Shown in pieces: positions 31,320 to 44,496 of a stretch of 64,000 nucleotides of DNA (positions are counted from its first letter, which is position 1; every line of letters begins with the position of its first letter). The notes under the pieces are model-generated. The model did no database searches. It saw only the letters and a program-made list of their open reading frames with translations, and was not told where the DNA came from. Made by a program: the position numbers and the translations under genes. Where the stretch lies: contig JAPPIT010000115.1 of NCBI GenBank assembly GCA_028820505.1, forward strand, positions 1 to 64,000, read 5' to 3'. The stretch is from Defluviicoccus sp. (GTDB lineage Bacteria > Pseudomonadota > Alphaproteobacteria > MPNO01).

Positions 31320-32921
31320 TCAGTTTGCCTGACGCCTCAGAAACGCCGGAATGTCGAGCAGGTCCTCGTCGCTCACGGCGCCCGGCGCCGTGGACGCCGG
31401 CTCTACGCCCTCGAACTCCGGCTGCCGGGGCGCAGGGGATGCCGCCGCCGCACTATTCTCCCGGGAAGCCGGTTTCGCCGCCTCCGCCGGTTCGGGGGCG
31501 GGAACCTCCGCCGGCGCGGGGTTCACGGGCGCGGGATTTTGCTGCTTTCGGGATTGACCCACACCCGCCATTCTTTCCAACAGGCTCGGGCGGCGGCGCA
31601 GTTGCGGCGACCGCTGGGGCTTCTCGACGGCGCGCTCGGTCGCGGCCCGCATGTTGGAATCCGCCACCAGGGACCTGTCGGCCGGCTCTTCTTCGGCGGC
31701 GGGCTCCTGCGCGCCTTCGAAGAAGGTCTCTTGTCCCGCGGCGCTTTCGACTTCCGCCGCCGGTGCCTCCGCCCCCTCCATCGCCGCGGCATCGCCGTCC
31801 GCGGGACCCTCGCCCGCACCCGCCGAAGGCGGATCGTCGATCGCGTGCGTCGGCTCCGCGGCGATATCCGGCGTCGGCTCGGGGACCGGCACCGGCGGGA
31901 GCTGGGCCTCGGCGTCGGGCACAACGCTGAGAACCGGGCGCGGTTGGACGCTCACGTCGGCATCGATCCCGGTGGCGACCACGGAGACCCGCATCCTGCC
32001 TTCGAGCACCGGATCGAGCGTGGAGCCGAAGATGATGTGGGCCTCCGGATCGACCTCGTTGCCGATGCGGTTGGCGACCTGGTCGACCTCGTACAGGGTC
32101 ATGTCGGGCCCGCCGGTGATGTTGATCAGCACACCCCGCGCGCCTTTCATCGACACCTCGTCGAGCAGGGGATTGGAAATCGCCGCCTCGGCGGCGTCTT
32201 TGGCCCGTTCCTCGCCGTCCGCCTCTCCGGTCCCCATCATCGCCTTGCCCATCTCGCCCATCACCGTGCGGACGTCGGCGAAATCGAGGTTGATGAGCCC
32301 GGGCACGACCATCAGGTCCGTGATCCCCCGCACGCCGGAGTGCAACACCTCGTCCGCCAGGGCGAAGGCATCGGCGAAGGTGGTCTTTTCGTTCGCCACG
32401 CGGAACAGGTTCTGGTTGGGGATAACGATCAGCGTGTCGACATGCTTCTGGAGCTCCTCGATGCCCGCCTCCGCCACCCGGGACCGCTTGCTGCCCTCGA
32501 ACTGGAAGGGCTTGGTGACGACTCCGATCGCCAGGACCCCCTGTTCGCGGGCCAGGCGTGCGATAACCGGGGCGGCCCCCGTGCCCGTGCCCCCGCCCAT
32601 TCCGGCGGTAACGAACACCATGTTGGCGCCCGCCAGATGCCCGGCGATCTCGTCGAGCGTCTCCTCGGCCGCGGCCCGCCCGATATCCGGTCGCGACCCG
32701 GCGCCGAGCCCGTGCGTGATATTGTGGCCGAGCTGGAGCTTGCGCTCGGCGAGGGACTGCACGAGCGACTGGGCGTCCGTATTCGCGACGAGGAACTCGA
32801 CGCCGGTCAATTTCGCGTTGATCATGTTGTTGACGGCGTTTCCCCCGGCGCCGCCGACGCCGACAACCAGGATCTTGGGCTTCGTGGAGTCCGTTTCGGG
32901 TACCGAAAGATTGATCGTCAT
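31320..32921 (-). CDS. ftsZ: cell division protein FtsZ
   Basis: [24 protein letters not shown] tubulin signature; C-terminal [16 protein letters not shown]; start MTINLSVPE at 32921. Confidence 0.97.
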   Translation of the reverse strand: MTINLSVPETDSTKPKILVVGVGGAGGNAVNNMINAKLTGVEFLVANTDAQSLVQSLAERKLQLGHNITHGLGAGSRPDIGRAAAEETLDEIAGHLAGANMVFVTAGMGGGTGTGAAPVIARLAREQGVLAIGVVTKPFQFEGSKRSRVAEAGIEELQKHVDTLIVIPNQNLFRVANEKTTFADAFALADEVLHSGVRGITDLMVVPGLINLDFADVRTVMGEMGKAMMGTGEADGEERAKDAAEAAISNPLLDEVSMKGARGVLINITGGPDMTLYEVDQVANRIGNEVDPEAHIIFGSTLDPVLEGRMRVSVVATGIDADVSVQPRPVLSVVPDAEAQLPPVPVPEPTPDIAAEPTHAIDDPPSAGAGEGPADGDAAAMEGAEAPAAEVESAAGQETFFEGAQEPAAEEEPADRSLVADSNMRAATERAVEKPQRSPQLRRRPSLLERMAGVGQSRKQQNPAPVNPAPAEVPAPEPAEAAKPASRENSAAAASPAPRQPEFEGVEPASTAPGAVSDEDLLDIPAFLRRQAN

Positions 32922-33019
32922 GGGTGTCTCCTTCCTCCCGAAACGGGGCGTCCCGGGTGTTGCGTTCGAACCGGCCGTTCTGCTCCATGGCTCGACCGGG
33001 TTTGGATGTCGTTCACGGC

Positions 33020-34261
33020 TCAGATGCTTTCCTTCAGCCACTGCCCCAGCCTGCCCAGCCGACCGGTCCGCTCCGCGGTTCCGCGAATCGCGATATCGGT
33101 CTCGCCTCGACGCTGCGCGGCGAACCGCAGGAGCCCCGCCGCGGTGGAAAAGGCGGGCCCGCTGACCGCATCGGCGAGCCCGGCGATGGACATGGGGCGG
33201 CCGAGCCGGACCTTCTTGTTCAGGACCAGGGCCGCGACTTCCCGTGCCCCGGCGAGCTGGCTCGCGCCGCCCGTGAGCACCAAGCGCCGGCCGGCGAGCT
33301 TTCCCATCGGGCTTTCGTCCAGACAGGCCTTCACCCGCTCGAAGATTTCCTCCAGCCGGGGCCGGATGATTCCGACGATCAACGACTTGGGCACGTGATT
33401 GGGCTGGTTGCGGTCTTCCTCGCCCACCAGCGGCACGTCGATCAGCGCGTGCTCGTCCGACGGCGAGGGAAGCGCCGAACCGCAGAGCAGCTTTATGCGT
33501 TCCGCATGCAGCAGGGACGTCGTCAAACCGCGCGCGATGTCGCGCGTGACGTGGTCGCCGCCGATCTGAATGACTTCGGCATGGACCACCTGGCCGCCGT
33601 AGAACACCGCGACGTTGGTCGTGCCGCCCCCCATGTCGACCACGGTCGCACCGAGATCGATTTCGTCTTCGACTAGGCACGCGAGACCCGCCGCATAGGG
33701 CGAGACCACGACGTCCTCCACGTCGAGGTGACACCGGGCGACGCAGGTGATCATGTTGCGAAGCGCGGCGGCCTCGGCGCTGACCAGATGCATGTCGACG
33801 CTGAGGCGCTGGCCGTACATCCCGCGCGGGTCCTTGATGCCGCTGCTGCCGTCGATGTGGTGGGCGACCGGAATGCAGTGGATCAGCGCGCGCTCGGCGT
33901 GGCCGTTGTGTTCGAGCCCCTGCCCGTAGATCCGGCGGAGATCGGCGTCCCCGACCTCGTGGCCGTCGATTTCGACTTCCACGCTGAGGTTTCTGGAGTT
34001 CGGGCGACCGGCGGACGCGTTGATGACGACGCCGTGCAGCCGTTCGCCGACGCGCTCCTCGGCGGCGCTGACGGCGGTCAGGATCGCGGCCTCGGCGGCA
34101 TCCATGTTGACGATCGCGCCGCCGCGGACCCCACGGGAAGCGTGATGCCCGACGCCCAGCACCCTCACGTCTCCGGGAGCGCCGGACTCCGCCACCAGAC
34201 AGGCGATCTTGCTGGTGCCGATATCGAGCGCTGTCAGCACGCCGCTTCTTGGCTTGGCCAT
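33020..34261 (-). CDS. ftsA: cell division protein FtsA
   Basis: [45 protein letters not shown]; start MAKPRSGV at 34261. Confidence 0.96.
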   Translation of the reverse strand: MAKPRSGVLTALDIGTSKIACLVAESGAPGDVRVLGVGHHASRGVRGGAIVNMDAAEAAILTAVSAAEERVGERLHGVVINASAGRPNSRNLSVEVEIDGHEVGDADLRRIYGQGLEHNGHAERALIHCIPVAHHIDGSSGIKDPRGMYGQRLSVDMHLVSAEAAALRNMITCVARCHLDVEDVVVSPYAAGLACLVEDEIDLGATVVDMGGGTTNVAVFYGGQVVHAEVIQIGGDHVTRDIARGLTTSLLHAERIKLLCGSALPSPSDEHALIDVPLVGEEDRNQPNHVPKSLIVGIIRPRLEEIFERVKACLDESPMGKLAGRRLVLTGGASQLAGAREVAALVLNKKVRLGRPMSIAGLADAVSGPAFSTAAGLLRFAAQRRGETDIAIRGTAERTGRLGRLGQWLKESI

Positions 34262-35082
34262 CAGCGCCCCTCCTCTTTCATGCCGGACTCCGGAACGGGG
34301 GTGACCACGACCCGGCTGGGTATACGGAGGTCGATCGTGGAGATGCGTCTGGCCAGCAGCGCGTGTCGCCGGTCGAGCCGGGCCAGCTCGCGCCACGCCG
34401 CCGCCGGCTCCGCCTCCGGCAGCCGCACGTCGATGCCGTTGTCGATGCGGACGTTCCAGCGCCTGCCGCCGACCTCGATCAGGGCCCGCACCCGGCGTTT
34501 CAGGTCCGGCTCGCGCCCGAGCATTTCGAGAATGGGCTTGGCGCGCTCGGGCTCCGACCGGGCCACGACCAACGGCAGGTCGGCGTACCGATGCAGAGCC
34601 CGCTCGGCGATCACCGCGCCCTCGTCGTCTATCAGCCGAAATCGGCCGTCGCGCTGCCAAAGCGCGAAGGGGCGCCTCTCCTCTATTTCGATGAACACGG
34701 TGTCGGGAAGACGAACGGTGACGCGGGCGCGCCTGATCCAGCGGTTGCGCTCGAGGCTCGCGCGGATCAGGTCGGTATCGAGCCCGAGGGTTGGGGTTCC
34801 CAATTCGAGCGCCGAGGCGGCGAGCACGGTTTCCCGGGGAACCCGCTCGCGTCCGACCAGCAGAACCTCGCGGAGCCTGAATCCGAGGGGCGCGGACGCC
34901 TCGATGGCCGCGGTCCTGACACTCTCCGCATAGTCTCCGAGCGACCCGGTCCGCCAAATCCAGCCCGCGCCACCGAGGACGACCGCCAGAAGCACCGCCG
35001 CGAGGGCGGTTTTCGCGGCGCGTCCCGGAAACGGGCGTCGAGCGGAAGCCCGCCTGGGCGCATTGCGGTCTAGGCGTCGCAT
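34261..35082 (-). CDS. ftsQ: cell division protein FtsQ
   Basis: Single TM plus POTRA-type region ([14 protein letters not shown]..., [26 protein letters not shown]), position in dcw. Confidence 0.93.
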   Translation of the reverse strand: MRRLDRNAPRRASARRPFPGRAAKTALAAVLLAVVLGGAGWIWRTGSLGDYAESVRTAAIEASAPLGFRLREVLLVGRERVPRETVLAASALELGTPTLGLDTDLIRASLERNRWIRRARVTVRLPDTVFIEIEERRPFALWQRDGRFRLIDDEGAVIAERALHRYADLPLVVARSEPERAKPILEMLGREPDLKRRVRALIEVGGRRWNVRIDNGIDVRLPEAEPAAAWRELARLDRRHALLARRISTIDLRIPSRVVVTPVPESGMKEEGR

Positions 35083-35987
35083 GCGGCGTGCTCCACCATC
35101 CAGCTCACCAACGCGGGGAAATCGATTCCCGCATGGGCCGCGAGTTCTGGCACCAGCGACATCGGCGTCATTCCGGGCTGGGTGTTGACTTCGAGCAGAT
35201 AGACCCCCTCGGCACCGCCGGCCGCGTCGTCGTATCTCAGGTCGGCGCGGGAGACGCCGCGGCAGCCGAGGGCCTTGTGGGCTTCGACCGAGAAGCGCAT
35301 CGCGGTGTCGTAGGCATCGGCGGGAATCGGCGCGGGGATCAGGTGTTCGGTGGCTCCCTCGGTGTATTTGGCGCGGTAGTCGTAGAAGCCGGCGAGCGGG
35401 CGTATCTCGGTGACGCCCAGCGCGCGCTCGCCCATGACCGCCACGGTGATTTCGCGCCCGGGCACGTAACGCTCCACCATCACCGTGTCCCCGTATGCCC
35501 ATCCGTCGGCGGCGAAACAGGGATCGGACCCCTCGGTAACGACGGTGACTCCGAGGCTCGATCCTTCCCTGAGAGGCTTGACCACGTAGGGGCGAGGCAG
35601 GGCGTCGCCCGAGACCGCGGCCGACCGGCTGACGATGACATGCTCGGCGCAGCGGATGCCGGCGCAGCCGAACAGGCGCTTCGCCATCGGCTTGTCCATC
35701 GCGAGCGCCGAGGCGAGTACGCCGGAATGGGTGTAGGGAATCTCTAGAAGGTCCAGGATCCCCTGCACGCGGCCGTCCTCTCCGAACGGGCCGTGCAGGG
35801 CGTTGAAAACGACGTCCGGGCGGGGTTCGAGCGCGGTGGCGATCGCACGCGGATCGCGGTCGATGTCGACCGTGCGCGCCTCGTAGCCCGCTTCGTGGAG
35901 CGCGGCCGCCACGGTGCGCCCGCTGACCAGCGAGACTTCGCGCTCGCCGGACCATCCGCCCATGAGCACCGTGACGGATTTAGCCAT
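35070..35987 (-). CDS. ddl: D-alanine--D-alanine ligase
   Basis: VLMGGWSGEREVSLVSG, GVSRADLRYD, LEVNTQPGMTPMSLVPE. Confidence 0.96.
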   Translation of the reverse strand: MAKSVTVLMGGWSGEREVSLVSGRTVAAALHEAGYEARTVDIDRDPRAIATALEPRPDVVFNALHGPFGEDGRVQGILDLLEIPYTHSGVLASALAMDKPMAKRLFGCAGIRCAEHVIVSRSAAVSGDALPRPYVVKPLREGSSLGVTVVTEGSDPCFAADGWAYGDTVMVERYVPGREITVAVMGERALGVTEIRPLAGFYDYRAKYTEGATEHLIPAPIPADAYDTAMRFSVEAHKALGCRGVSRADLRYDDAAGGAEGVYLLEVNTQPGMTPMSLVPELAAHAGIDFPALVSWMVEHAACDA

Positions 35988-36912
35988 GGGCCGGCTCCCG
36001 CGCGGCGCCGACGCGGCGGATTTCCCATGCGAGCCGGATACCGGTCGCGGCTTTCACCCTGTCGCGCACCTCCTCGCCGAGATCTTCGAGGTCGGCCGCG
36101 GTGGCGCCGCCGGTGTTGACCAGGAAGTTGCAATGGAGGGGCGAGACCTGCGCACCGCCCCGGGTCAGGCCGCGGCAGCCGGCCTCTTCGATCAATTCCC
36201 AGGCGCTCCTCCCCTGCGGGTTCTTGAACGTGCTGCCGCCGGTGCGTTCCCGGATGGGCTGGTCCTGGTTGCGGGCATCCGCGATTTCCGCCATCAGCGC
36301 GGATATCGCCGCGGGCGATCCCGCCTCGCCCTGCAGCAGCGCTTCGGTAAAGGTCCAGTCTTCGGGCACCGCGCATTCGCGGTAGCCGAAACCCAGCTCC
36401 GCCGCGTCTAGCCGATGCGTTCTTCCCGTTCTGTCCAGCGCTTCGGCGGAGACGACGGCGTCGCCGATTTCCCGGCCATAGGCCCCGGCATTCATCCGGA
36501 GCGCACCGCCGATCGTGCCGGGAATGCCGCTCAGGAACTCGAGACCCGCGACGCCGGCGTCGCGCCCTTCCCGTGCGACCGTCACATCCATCGCAGCGGC
36601 TCCCGCCCGTATCCGCGTTCCGTCGTGGACGACCTTCGAGAATGGTCGGCCCAGGCGAATCGTCACCCCCGGGATGCCGCCGTCGCGAACCAGCAGGTTG
36701 GAGCCGACTCCGATCACGGTCACCGGCACGTCGGCGGGCAGCCCTTCGAGAAATCCCGCCAGGTCCTCGCGATCGGCCGGCTCGAACAGGATTTCGGCCG
36801 GTCCGCCGACGCGGAACCATAGCGACCTGGCCAGCGGCACGTTCCGGCGCAGCGAACCGCGCACGTCCGGCAGGGGGCCGATCGTCCGGGTCGGGGTTGC
36901 GGCCTCAATCAC
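35980..36912 (-). CDS. murB: UDP-N-acetylenolpyruvoylglucosamine reductase
   Basis: [47 protein letters not shown]. Confidence 0.96.
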   Translation of the reverse strand: MIEAATPTRTIGPLPDVRGSLRRNVPLARSLWFRVGGPAEILFEPADREDLAGFLEGLPADVPVTVIGVGSNLLVRDGGIPGVTIRLGRPFSKVVHDGTRIRAGAAAMDVTVAREGRDAGVAGLEFLSGIPGTIGGALRMNAGAYGREIGDAVVSAEALDRTGRTHRLDAAELGFGYRECAVPEDWTFTEALLQGEAGSPAAISALMAEIADARNQDQPIRERTGGSTFKNPQGRSAWELIEEAGCRGLTRGGAQVSPLHCNFLVNTGGATAADLEDLGEEVRDRVKAATGIRLAWEIRRVGAAREPAHG

Positions 36913-38362
36913 GGCTCGGCCCCGCGTTTCCCGTGGCCGCGACCGCGGGCTCTTCGGCCAGGATCTCCGAAAGCCTCCCGGGCAGGGAATTGGCCCAGGA
37001 GGTGATATTTCCCGCGCCCAGACAAACGATCATGTCGCCGGGCGCCGCAAACCCGGCAAGCAGCGGGGCGAGCGACTCCGGGGCCTCGAGCATCTGCACG
37101 TCGCGATGTCCGCGCGCCTGGAGGCCGGCGACCAGGGCGTCGCGGTCCGCGCCCTCTATCGGTTCCTCGCCGGCCGGATAGACGTCCGCGACGACGACGG
37201 TGTCGGCGTCGTTGAAACAGGTGCAGAACTCTTCGAACAGGTTGGCGAGTCTGGAATAGCGGTGGGGCTGCACCACCGCGATGACGTTGCCGCGACAGCT
37301 GGCCCGCGCGGCACCGAGGACGGCGGCGATCTCGACGGGATGGTGGCCGTAATCGTCGACGACCGTTATGCCGGCGACCTCTCCGGTCCTGGTGAAGCGC
37401 CGCTTGACCCCGCCGAAGGCCGCCAGGGCAGCCCGGACGGTCTCGTCGGCGATTTCCATCTCGATCGCGATGGCGATCGCCGCCAGGGCGTTCAGGACGT
37501 TGTACGTCCCGACCATGGGCAGAAACAGGCCGGGGAGGGTCCGTTGCCGTCCGCTCGACCGGTCCGCGACCTCGACGTCGAAACGCGAACCGTCCGGCCC
37601 GATTTCGATCGCGCTGGCCCGGACATCGGCCTGCGGGCTGACACCGTACGTCACCAGGCGGCGGTCCGGGACATCGCCGATCAGCCCCTGAACCTCCGGG
37701 TGGTCGATGCAGAGCGCGGCGAAGCCGTAGAACGGGATGTTGGCGACGAACGATTCGAACGCCCGGCGCAAATCGGCGAAGGAGCCGTAAAAATCGAGAT
37801 GTTCCGGATCGATATTGGTGACGACCGCGACGGTCGCCGGAAGCTTGACGAAGGACCCGTCCGACTCGTCGGCCTCGACGACGATCCACTCTCCTTCGCC
37901 GAGGCGGGCGTTGGTGCCGTAGGCGTTGATGATTCCGCCGTTGATGACGGTCGGATCGAGGCCGGCGGCTTCGAGCATGGCGGCGACGATGGACGTCGTC
38001 GTCGTCTTGCCGTGCGTCCCTCCGACTGCGATCGACCATTTGAGACGCATGATCTCGGCAAGCATTTCCGCGCGGCGCACCACGGGAATCATCCGCGCGC
38101 GTGCCGCCGCGATCTCGGGATTGTCGGGGGCGACGGCCGAGCTCGCGACCACGACCGTCGCGTCGGCGAGATTTCCGGCGTCGTGGCCGATTCCGATGTC
38201 GATGCCCAGCGATCGCAGCCTGAGCACGTTCGCGCTGTCGGCGATGTCGCTGCCGCGGACCCGGTATCCGAGATTGTGGAGAACCTCGGCGATGCCGCTC
38301 ATGCCGATCCCGCCGATGCCGACGAAGTGGATCGTTCCGACCGAGAGCGGGAGGGTTCTCAT
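36905..38362 (-). CDS. murC: UDP-N-acetylmuramate--L-alanine ligase
   Basis: [48 protein letters not shown]; start at 38362. Confidence 0.96.
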   Translation of the reverse strand: MRTLPLSVGTIHFVGIGGIGMSGIAEVLHNLGYRVRGSDIADSANVLRLRSLGIDIGIGHDAGNLADATVVVASSAVAPDNPEIAAARARMIPVVRRAEMLAEIMRLKWSIAVGGTHGKTTTTSIVAAMLEAAGLDPTVINGGIINAYGTNARLGEGEWIVVEADESDGSFVKLPATVAVVTNIDPEHLDFYGSFADLRRAFESFVANIPFYGFAALCIDHPEVQGLIGDVPDRRLVTYGVSPQADVRASAIEIGPDGSRFDVEVADRSSGRQRTLPGLFLPMVGTYNVLNALAAIAIAIEMEIADETVRAALAAFGGVKRRFTRTGEVAGITVVDDYGHHPVEIAAVLGAARASCRGNVIAVVQPHRYSRLANLFEEFCTCFNDADTVVVADVYPAGEEPIEGADRDALVAGLQARGHRDVQMLEAPESLAPLLAGFAAPGDMIVCLGAGNITSWANSLPGRLSEILAEEPAVAATGNAGPSRD

Positions 38363-39480
38363 GCCGCCCACCTCGGCGCGCCGCCGTTCGCGCGGGCCAG
38401 CGCGTGCACCCGGTCGGCGAGGCGCGCGGCCGAATCGGGTACCGCCCAGCGGCGCGCCGCGTCCGACGCATCGGCGAGAAGGCGGGGGGTCCGTAGAAGG
38501 GTCTCGATCCGCCCGGCCAGGGTTTCCGCGGCGAGGTCCATCTCGGTCATCACCCAGGCGGCACCGTGGCGTTCGATCTCGCGCGCGTTGCGATGCTGAT
38601 GGCCGCCCGCCGCGCGCAGGAAGGGTATGAGGACCGCCGGGCGCCCGATCGTGGCGAGCTCGGCGATCGTCGACGCGCCGGCGCGCGAAATCGCCAGCGA
38701 CGAGCCGGCCATGCGCGCGGGCAGGTCGCCGAAGAACGATGCAACCTCTGCGGGTATGTCGAGTCGACGATAGGCGGTGGTCACCCGTTCCACGTCCTCC
38801 GGCCGTGCCTGCTGGACGATGCGGAGACGGCTCCGAAGCCTGCCGTCGACCGCGGCGATCGCGGGAGGCACCAGATCGGACAGAATCCGCGCTCCCTGGC
38901 TGCCGCCGACCACCAGCAGCGAAACGGGTCCGTTGTGGTCCGTAGGATCCGGATAGGGGGCCCCGGCGAGGGCCGCGACCGCCTCGCGAACCGGATTGCC
39001 GGTCCTGACCAGCTTGGGCAGATCCTCGACGCGGACGCCGTGGACTTCCTCGAACGACGTGGCGATGGCGGACACCCGGGGCGCCAGCGCGGCGTTCGCC
39101 CGCCCGAGCATGGCGTTCTGCTCGTGGATCATGCTCGGGACGCCGGCTCGCAGCGCGGCGAACATGGTGGGGAGGGTGGGATAACCGCCGAAGCCGACGG
39201 CGGCCCTCGGCTGTATCCGCGCGAGCAGACGGCGCGCCTGCAGCCACCCGTAGCACAGCGTCATCACCCCGCGCGCGGTGCCGCGAATGCCGCCGCTCAC
39301 CTGACGGGCGGCGATGCAATGGACGACGGCTCCGGCGCCCGCCTCGAACCCGGCGCCGCGGCCGTCGGTGACGATCGCCACGTCGTGACCGTGGCGCCCG
39401 AGCTCGCGGGCAAGCGCCGCGGCCGGGAACATGTGCCCCCCGGTTCCCCCGGCTGCCAGAACGACCGGACCCTCGTTCAT
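38359..39480 (-). CDS. murG: UDP-N-acetylglucosamine transferase MurG
   Basis: [41 protein letters not shown] at 39480. Confidence 0.96.
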   Translation of the reverse strand: MNEGPVVLAAGGTGGHMFPAAALARELGRHGHDVAIVTDGRGAGFEAGAGAVVHCIAARQVSGGIRGTARGVMTLCYGWLQARRLLARIQPRAAVGFGGYPTLPTMFAALRAGVPSMIHEQNAMLGRANAALAPRVSAIATSFEEVHGVRVEDLPKLVRTGNPVREAVAALAGAPYPDPTDHNGPVSLLVVGGSQGARILSDLVPPAIAAVDGRLRSRLRIVQQARPEDVERVTTAYRRLDIPAEVASFFGDLPARMAGSSLAISRAGASTIAELATIGRPAVLIPFLRAAGGHQHRNAREIERHGAAWVMTEMDLAAETLAGRIETLLRTPRLLADASDAARRWAVPDSAARLADRVHALARANGGAPRWAA

Positions 39481-40598
39481 CGCCGTTCGTCCCCAATGCG
39501 CCGCCTGGTGAGGGCGAGCAGGAGTCCCATCGCGAAAGCCACAGCGATCAACGACGATCCGCCATAGGAAATGAAAGGAAGCGTCATCCCCTTGGCCGGC
39601 AGAAGCCTTAGCGAGGAACCCATGTGCACCACCGCCTGCAGTCCGAACTGGACCGCGAGTCCGGCGACGGCGACCATCACGAAGAGATTGGTTTCGCGGA
39701 GAGCGTGGGAGAGCCCCCGCAGCACCACGAAGGCGAACAAACCGAGGATGATGAGGCAGGCGACGAGGCCGAACTCCTCGCCCGCCACGGCGAAGATGAA
39801 GTCCGCATGACCGTCGGGCAGCACGCTCTTGATCGTGCCCTGACCGGGCCCGCGGCCGAGGAGGCCGCCGTTCATGAACGCCTGGAGCGACGTATCGACC
39901 TGGAAATTGTCGCCCGAGCTGGGATCGAGGAAGCGGTTTACCCGGCTGGCCACATGCGGAAGCAGCGCATAGGCCGCGACCGCCATGGCCCCCGCGCCCG
40001 CGGTGAGCGCCGCCGCCCACGGCAGCGACAGCCCGGCGATCAGGAGTTGCACGTACCAGGCGATCAGGATCACCGTCGCCATGCCGATATCCGGTTGCAG
40101 GAAGAGCAGGCCCAGGACGAGCACGACCAGAACCGTGGCCATGAGCCCCATCCTGGCGCTGCCGGTCTCGCGATACTGCGCGAGCAGCCAGGCGACCACG
40201 ACCGCGCAGGACGGCTTGACGAATTCGCTGGGCTGGACCGACAGCGGTCCGAAATCGATCCAGCGTCGCGCGCCCTTGGTTTCGGCGCCGAGTATGAGGG
40301 TCGCCGCCACGCCCGCCACGGCGAGCACGAGAACCGCGGCGGAGAGCCAGCGGGTGGGTCCGGGCGACAGGAGGGAGACGCCGAGCAGGACGGCGATGGC
40401 CAGCGGCAGATAGGCGATGTGGCGCCAGACGAGGTGATACGGATCGAGCTGGAGGCGCTCGGCCACCGGCGGGCTCGCCGCGAGCACAAGAAGCACCCCG
40501 ATCGCGAGCAGCAGGGTGAGCGCGGTCACGGTCCAGCGGTCGACGGTCCACCACCAGCGGCCCAGAACGGACGTATCGTTTCGGGCGAACGCGGTCAT
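39477..40598 (-). CDS. ftsW: SEDS-family cell division protein FtsW
   Basis: Multi-[54 protein letters not shown]. Confidence 0.95.
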   Translation of the reverse strand: MTAFARNDTSVLGRWWWTVDRWTVTALTLLLAIGVLLVLAASPPVAERLQLDPYHLVWRHIAYLPLAIAVLLGVSLLSPGPTRWLSAAVLVLAVAGVAATLILGAETKGARRWIDFGPLSVQPSEFVKPSCAVVVAWLLAQYRETGSARMGLMATVLVVLVLGLLFLQPDIGMATVILIAWYVQLLIAGLSLPWAAALTAGAGAMAVAAYALLPHVASRVNRFLDPSSGDNFQVDTSLQAFMNGGLLGRGPGQGTIKSVLPDGHADFIFAVAGEEFGLVACLIILGLFAFVVLRGLSHALRETNLFVMVAVAGLAVQFGLQAVVHMGSSLRLLPAKGMTLPFISYGGSSLIAVAFAMGLLLALTRRRIGDERR

Positions 40599-41968
40599 GG
40601 TACGCGCTCCCCGAGACTCTCGACGGCGGCGCGGAACGCATCGCCGCGCGCGGCGAAGGACGGCCATTGGTCGAACGAAGCGCAGGCGGGCGACAGCAGT
40701 ACCGTGGCCCCGGCGGGCCGCTCACGCTGCGCGTCGCGATGCGCGGCGTCGAGCGCGCGTGCGAGGTCGCCGCAGCGTTCGACCGGCGCGCGGCCGCCGA
40801 TCTCGTCCGCGAATGCGGCCTCGGCTTCGCCGGTCAGATAGGCGCGGCGGACCCGATGCAGTTCGGGGAGCACCGCCGCGAGACCGTCCGCCTTCGGCCG
40901 GCCGCCGGCAATCCAGTAGATCGCGCGGTAGCAGACCAGGGCGTTGCGGGCCGCTTCGGCGTTGGTGGCCTTGGAGTCGTTGACGTAGCGGACCCCGCCG
41001 ATGAAGGCGACGGTCTCCTGGCGGTGCGGCAGGCCGGGATAGGTTGCGAGCGCCGCGGCTGCCTCGGCCCGGGACAAGCCCAGCGAGCGGGCCGCAGCAA
41101 AGGCCGCGGCGGTGTTCTCGTGGTTATGGGCGCCGGGCAGGGTGTCGATGCGGGACAGGTCGGCGACGGGGCGATCGTCCTCGAACAGCGTGTCGTCGAG
41201 CACGGAGACGCCGCCGTCGACGCGACGTCCCACGGCGATCGGCACGAGGCGCCACCCGCCCCGCCCTTCCAGCTCGACGAGCACGGCGCGGCTCGCGTCG
41301 TCATCGGTACCGACGATGGCGACCTGTCCCCCGCCCGGCCTGTCGCGGAATATCCGCCGTTTCGCCGCGACGTAGCCCGCCAGATCGCCGTGCCGGTCGA
41401 TATGGTCGAGGCTGATGTTGAGGAGGACGGCGGTGTCGAACCGCATCCGGTCGATCAGGTCGAGCTGGTAGGACGAGCATTCGATCACGTAGATGCCGTC
41501 TCGACCCAGGGCGGGAAGCGAAAGCGCGGGCGGGCCGAGATTGCCGCCGACGGCGACCGTGCGGCCGGCTTCCGCGAGCAGGTGTCCCAGCAGCGCGGTG
41601 GTGGTCGACTTTCCGTTGGTGCCGGTGACGCCGACCATTCGCGCGTCGGGGACCGCCTCGCCCAGCAGTTCGATATCGCCGATGACGGGGCAGTCGGCCT
41701 GCCGGGCGCTGCGGACCACGGGATGCGGCTCGGGATGGGTCAGCGGGACGCCCGGGCTCAGCACCAGCGCGTCGAGACCGGGCCACTCCCAGGCCGCCGG
41801 TTCGCACAAGTCGATTCCCGCAGCGGCCCCGGCCCGGCGGGCAGCCGGCGCATCGTCCCATGCAACGACCGCCGCGCCGCTGTCCCGGAGGGCGCCCGCC
41901 GTCGCCAGCCCGGAGCTGCCGAGACCGAAGAGGGCGAGAGTCTGATTGCCGCGCGAGGGAATTCGCAT
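40595..41968 (-). CDS. murD: UDP-N-acetylmuramoylalanine--D-glutamate ligase
   Basis: VGVTGTNGKSTTTALLGHLL, YVIECSSYQLDLI, YVNDSKATNAEA. Confidence 0.96.
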   Translation of the reverse strand: MRIPSRGNQTLALFGLGSSGLATAGALRDSGAAVVAWDDAPAARRAGAAAGIDLCEPAAWEWPGLDALVLSPGVPLTHPEPHPVVRSARQADCPVIGDIELLGEAVPDARMVGVTGTNGKSTTTALLGHLLAEAGRTVAVGGNLGPPALSLPALGRDGIYVIECSSYQLDLIDRMRFDTAVLLNISLDHIDRHGDLAGYVAAKRRIFRDRPGGGQVAIVGTDDDASRAVLVELEGRGGWRLVPIAVGRRVDGGVSVLDDTLFEDDRPVADLSRIDTLPGAHNHENTAAAFAAARSLGLSRAEAAAALATYPGLPHRQETVAFIGGVRYVNDSKATNAEAARNALVCYRAIYWIAGGRPKADGLAAVLPELHRVRRAYLTGEAEAAFADEIGGRAPVERCGDLARALDAAHRDAQRERPAGATVLLSPACASFDQWPSFAARGDAFRAAVESLGERVP

Positions 41969-41972
41969 CGGA

Positions 41973-43061
41973 TCAGCGCAGCTTGAGGGTGGACAGCCCG
42001 GCCAGCGCGAGCACCGCCGCGATGATCCAGAACCGTATGACGACGGTCGATTCCGCCCAGCCCTTCTGTTCGAAATGGTGGTGCAGCGGCGCCATGCGGA
42101 AGATCCGGCGCCCGGTGAGCCGGAACGAGACCACCTGGACGATGACCGACACCGCTTCGAGCACGAACAGCCCGCCGATGATGACCAGCACCAGCTCGTG
42201 CTTGGTGATCAGGCTCACCGCGGCCAGTGCGCCGCCCACGGAAAGCGCCCCGGTATCGCCCATGAAGACCATCGCCGGCGGCGCGTTGAACCACAGGAAG
42301 CCGAGCCCCGCGCCGACCAGCGCGCCGCAGAACACCGCGAGCTCGCCGGCGCCGCGGACGTAGTGGATTTGCAGATAGTTGGAGAAGACCGCGTTGCCGA
42401 CGAGGTAGGCGATCAGCGCGAAGCATGCGGCGGCGATCAGCGCCGGCATGATCGCGAGACCGTCGAGGCCGTCCGTGAGGTTGACCGCGTTGGACGTTCC
42501 GATCAGCACCAGCACCGCCCAGGGGAGGAAGAACCAGCCGAGCGGAACCAGCACTTCCTTGAGGAACGGCACGGTGAGCCCCATCGCGAGCGGCCCCGCC
42601 GTCGCCCGGGTCATCCAGTACGCGGCGACCGTTCCGACCGCGATCTGGGCGAGCAGCTTCATGCGCGCGGACATCCCGCCGCTCGACCGTCGGCTCACCT
42701 TGAGATAGTCGTCGACCAGACCGATCGCGCCGAAGCTCAGGGTCACGAACAACGCGATCCACACATACTGGTTGGCGAGATCGGCCCAGAGCAGCGTCGC
42801 CACCAGTATCGTCGAGAGGATCAGCACGCCGCCCATCGTCGGCGTGCCCTTCTTGGTCAGCAGGTGCGACGGCGGCCCGTCCTCGCGGATCGGCTGGCCC
42901 TCGCCCTGCCGCAGCTTGAGCCAGCGGATGAGGCCGGGGCCCAGGATCAGCGACAGGGCCAACGCGGTGACCGCCGCGCCTCCGGTCCTGAGCGTGATGT
43001 AGCGGATCAGGTTCAGGAGGCCGCCGTCGTCGGCGAAGGGAAGGAGCGCGTTGTACAGCAT
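41973..43061 (-). CDS. mraY: phospho-N-acetylmuramoyl-pentapeptide-transferase
   Basis: [42 protein letters not shown]. Confidence 0.96.
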   Translation of the reverse strand: MLYNALLPFADDGGLLNLIRYITLRTGGAAVTALALSLILGPGLIRWLKLRQGEGQPIREDGPPSHLLTKKGTPTMGGVLILSTILVATLLWADLANQYVWIALFVTLSFGAIGLVDDYLKVSRRSSGGMSARMKLLAQIAVGTVAAYWMTRATAGPLAMGLTVPFLKEVLVPLGWFFLPWAVLVLIGTSNAVNLTDGLDGLAIMPALIAAACFALIAYLVGNAVFSNYLQIHYVRGAGELAVFCGALVGAGLGFLWFNAPPAMVFMGDTGALSVGGALAAVSLITKHELVLVIIGGLFVLEAVSVIVQVVSFRLTGRRIFRMAPLHHHFEQKGWAESTVVIRFWIIAAVLALAGLSTLKLR

Positions 43062-43074
43062 GCCGGCGGCGCCC

Positions 43075-44496
43075 CTAGCTTCCCGCGGCCACGGCCTGCC
43101 GCGCGTCGACGGCATCCAGAAGCCGCGCGACGACGAGGTCCATCCGACTCGCGTTCGAGCCCTTGACCATCACCACGTCGCCCGGACCGACCGTCTCGGC
43201 GGCGGTGCGCGCCAGCGCCTCGCCGGTCTCCGCGGTCGCGCCCCGCATGCCGGCCGGCAGCCGGTCCAGCACCGCACGCATGTCGCCCGCCGCCATGACG
43301 GTGTCGACGCCGCTCTCCACCAGCGGGGCGGCAAGACCCTCGTGAAACGCCGCGGACTCGGGCCCGAGCTCCCGCATCGGACCGAGGATGGCGATCCTGC
43401 GGCCCGCGCCGCGGGGCGGAACCCGACCCAGGGTCTCGATCGCCGCCCGCATGGAGGCCGGGTTGGCGTTGTAGCTTTCGTCGATCAGCGTAAACGTCCC
43501 GCCGGCGCAGGAGACGCTGTGCGGTTTGCCGCGTCCCGGCAGCGGCGCGAGGGATCGCAGGCGCGCGGCGGCTTCCTCCGCATCCGCGCCGAGAGCCTCG
43601 ACCGCGGCAAGGACGGCGAGAGAATTGAGCACCCAGTGCCGGCCGGGAAGCGCCACCCGGTAGGCGATCCGGCGTCCGCAGATCTCGGCGGCGACGTCGC
43701 TGCCCTCCTCGTCGAACGAAACCTCGCGGGCGGCCGCGTCGGCGTCGGAAAGGCCGAACGAAACGATGCGAAGGTCGGGTCGGCGGGCCGCCGAGGCGCG
43801 CAGACGATCGAAGAACATGTTATCGCGGTTGAGCACGCAGGCGCCGCCCGGCTCGACGCCCGCGAAAATCTCGGCCTTCGCGTCGGCGACGGCCTCCAGG
43901 GACGGGAAGAACGCGATATGGGCGGCCTCGACATTGGTGATGACGGCGACGTGGGGGCGGACGAGGCGGGAGAGCGGCGCGATTTCGCCGGCGTGGTTCA
44001 TGCCGACCTCGAACGCGCCGAACGCGGAGCCGGGAGGCATTCGCGCGAGCGACAGGGGAACGCCCCAGAGGTTGTTGTAGCTGGCGGCGCTGGCGGAGAC
44101 CTCGCCCTGGCCGGCCAGCGCATGGCGCAGCGCTTCCTTCGTGCCGGTCTTGCCGGCGCTGCCGGTGACCGCCGCGACGCGGGCCGTGCTGCGGTCCCGT
44201 CCCCTGCGCCCGAGCGCGGTCAGTGCGTCGAGGGTGTCGTCGACGAGCAGAAGCGCCGCGTCCGTGCCGATGCCGTCGGGCCGGCGGTGCACGACGGCGG
44301 CGGCCGCTCCCGCGGAGAGAGCGGCCCCGACATAGTCGTGGCCGTCGTTCTCGGGACCCCTTATGGCGACGAACAGGTCGCCGGGATCGGCGGTCCGGCT
44401 GTCGATCGACACGCCGGACGCCATCCAGACGCCGGTCGCGCTGCCGCCGGTGACCTCGGCCGCTTCGGCGGATGTCCAGAGAGGGGTCCCGTTCAC
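43075..44496 (-). CDS. murF: UDP-N-acetylmuramoyl-tripeptide--D-Ala-D-Ala ligase
   Basis: [51 protein letters not shown] start at 44496. Confidence 0.95.
   Translation of the reverse strand: MNGTPLWTSAEAAEVTGGSATGVWMASGVSIDSRTADPGDLFVAIRGPENDGHDYVGAALSAGAAAAVVHRRPDGIGTDAALLLVDDTLDALTALGRRGRDRSTARVAAVTGSAGKTGTKEALRHALAGQGEVSASAASYNNLWGVPLSLARMPPGSAFGAFEVGMNHAGEIAPLSRLVRPHVAVITNVEAAHIAFFPSLEAVADAKAEIFAGVEPGGACVLNRDNMFFDRLRASAARRPDLRIVSFGLSDADAAAREVSFDEEGSDVAAEICGRRIAYRVALPGRHWVLNSLAVLAAVEALGADAEEAAARLRSLAPLPGRGKPHSVSCAGGTFTLIDESYNANPASMRAAIETLGRVPPRGAGRRIAILGPMRELGPESAAFHEGLAAPLVESGVDTVMAAGDMRAVLDRLPAGMRGATAETGEALARTAAETVGPGDVVMVKGSNASRMDLVVARLLDAVDARQAVAAGS

Noticed and set aside
31071-33398. 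775-aa plus-strand ORF
   Set aside because: Antisense to ftsZ/ftsA, high-GC shadow frame.
36515-38599. 694-aa plus-strand ORF
   Set aside because: Antisense to murC/murB; compositionally a shadow ORF.
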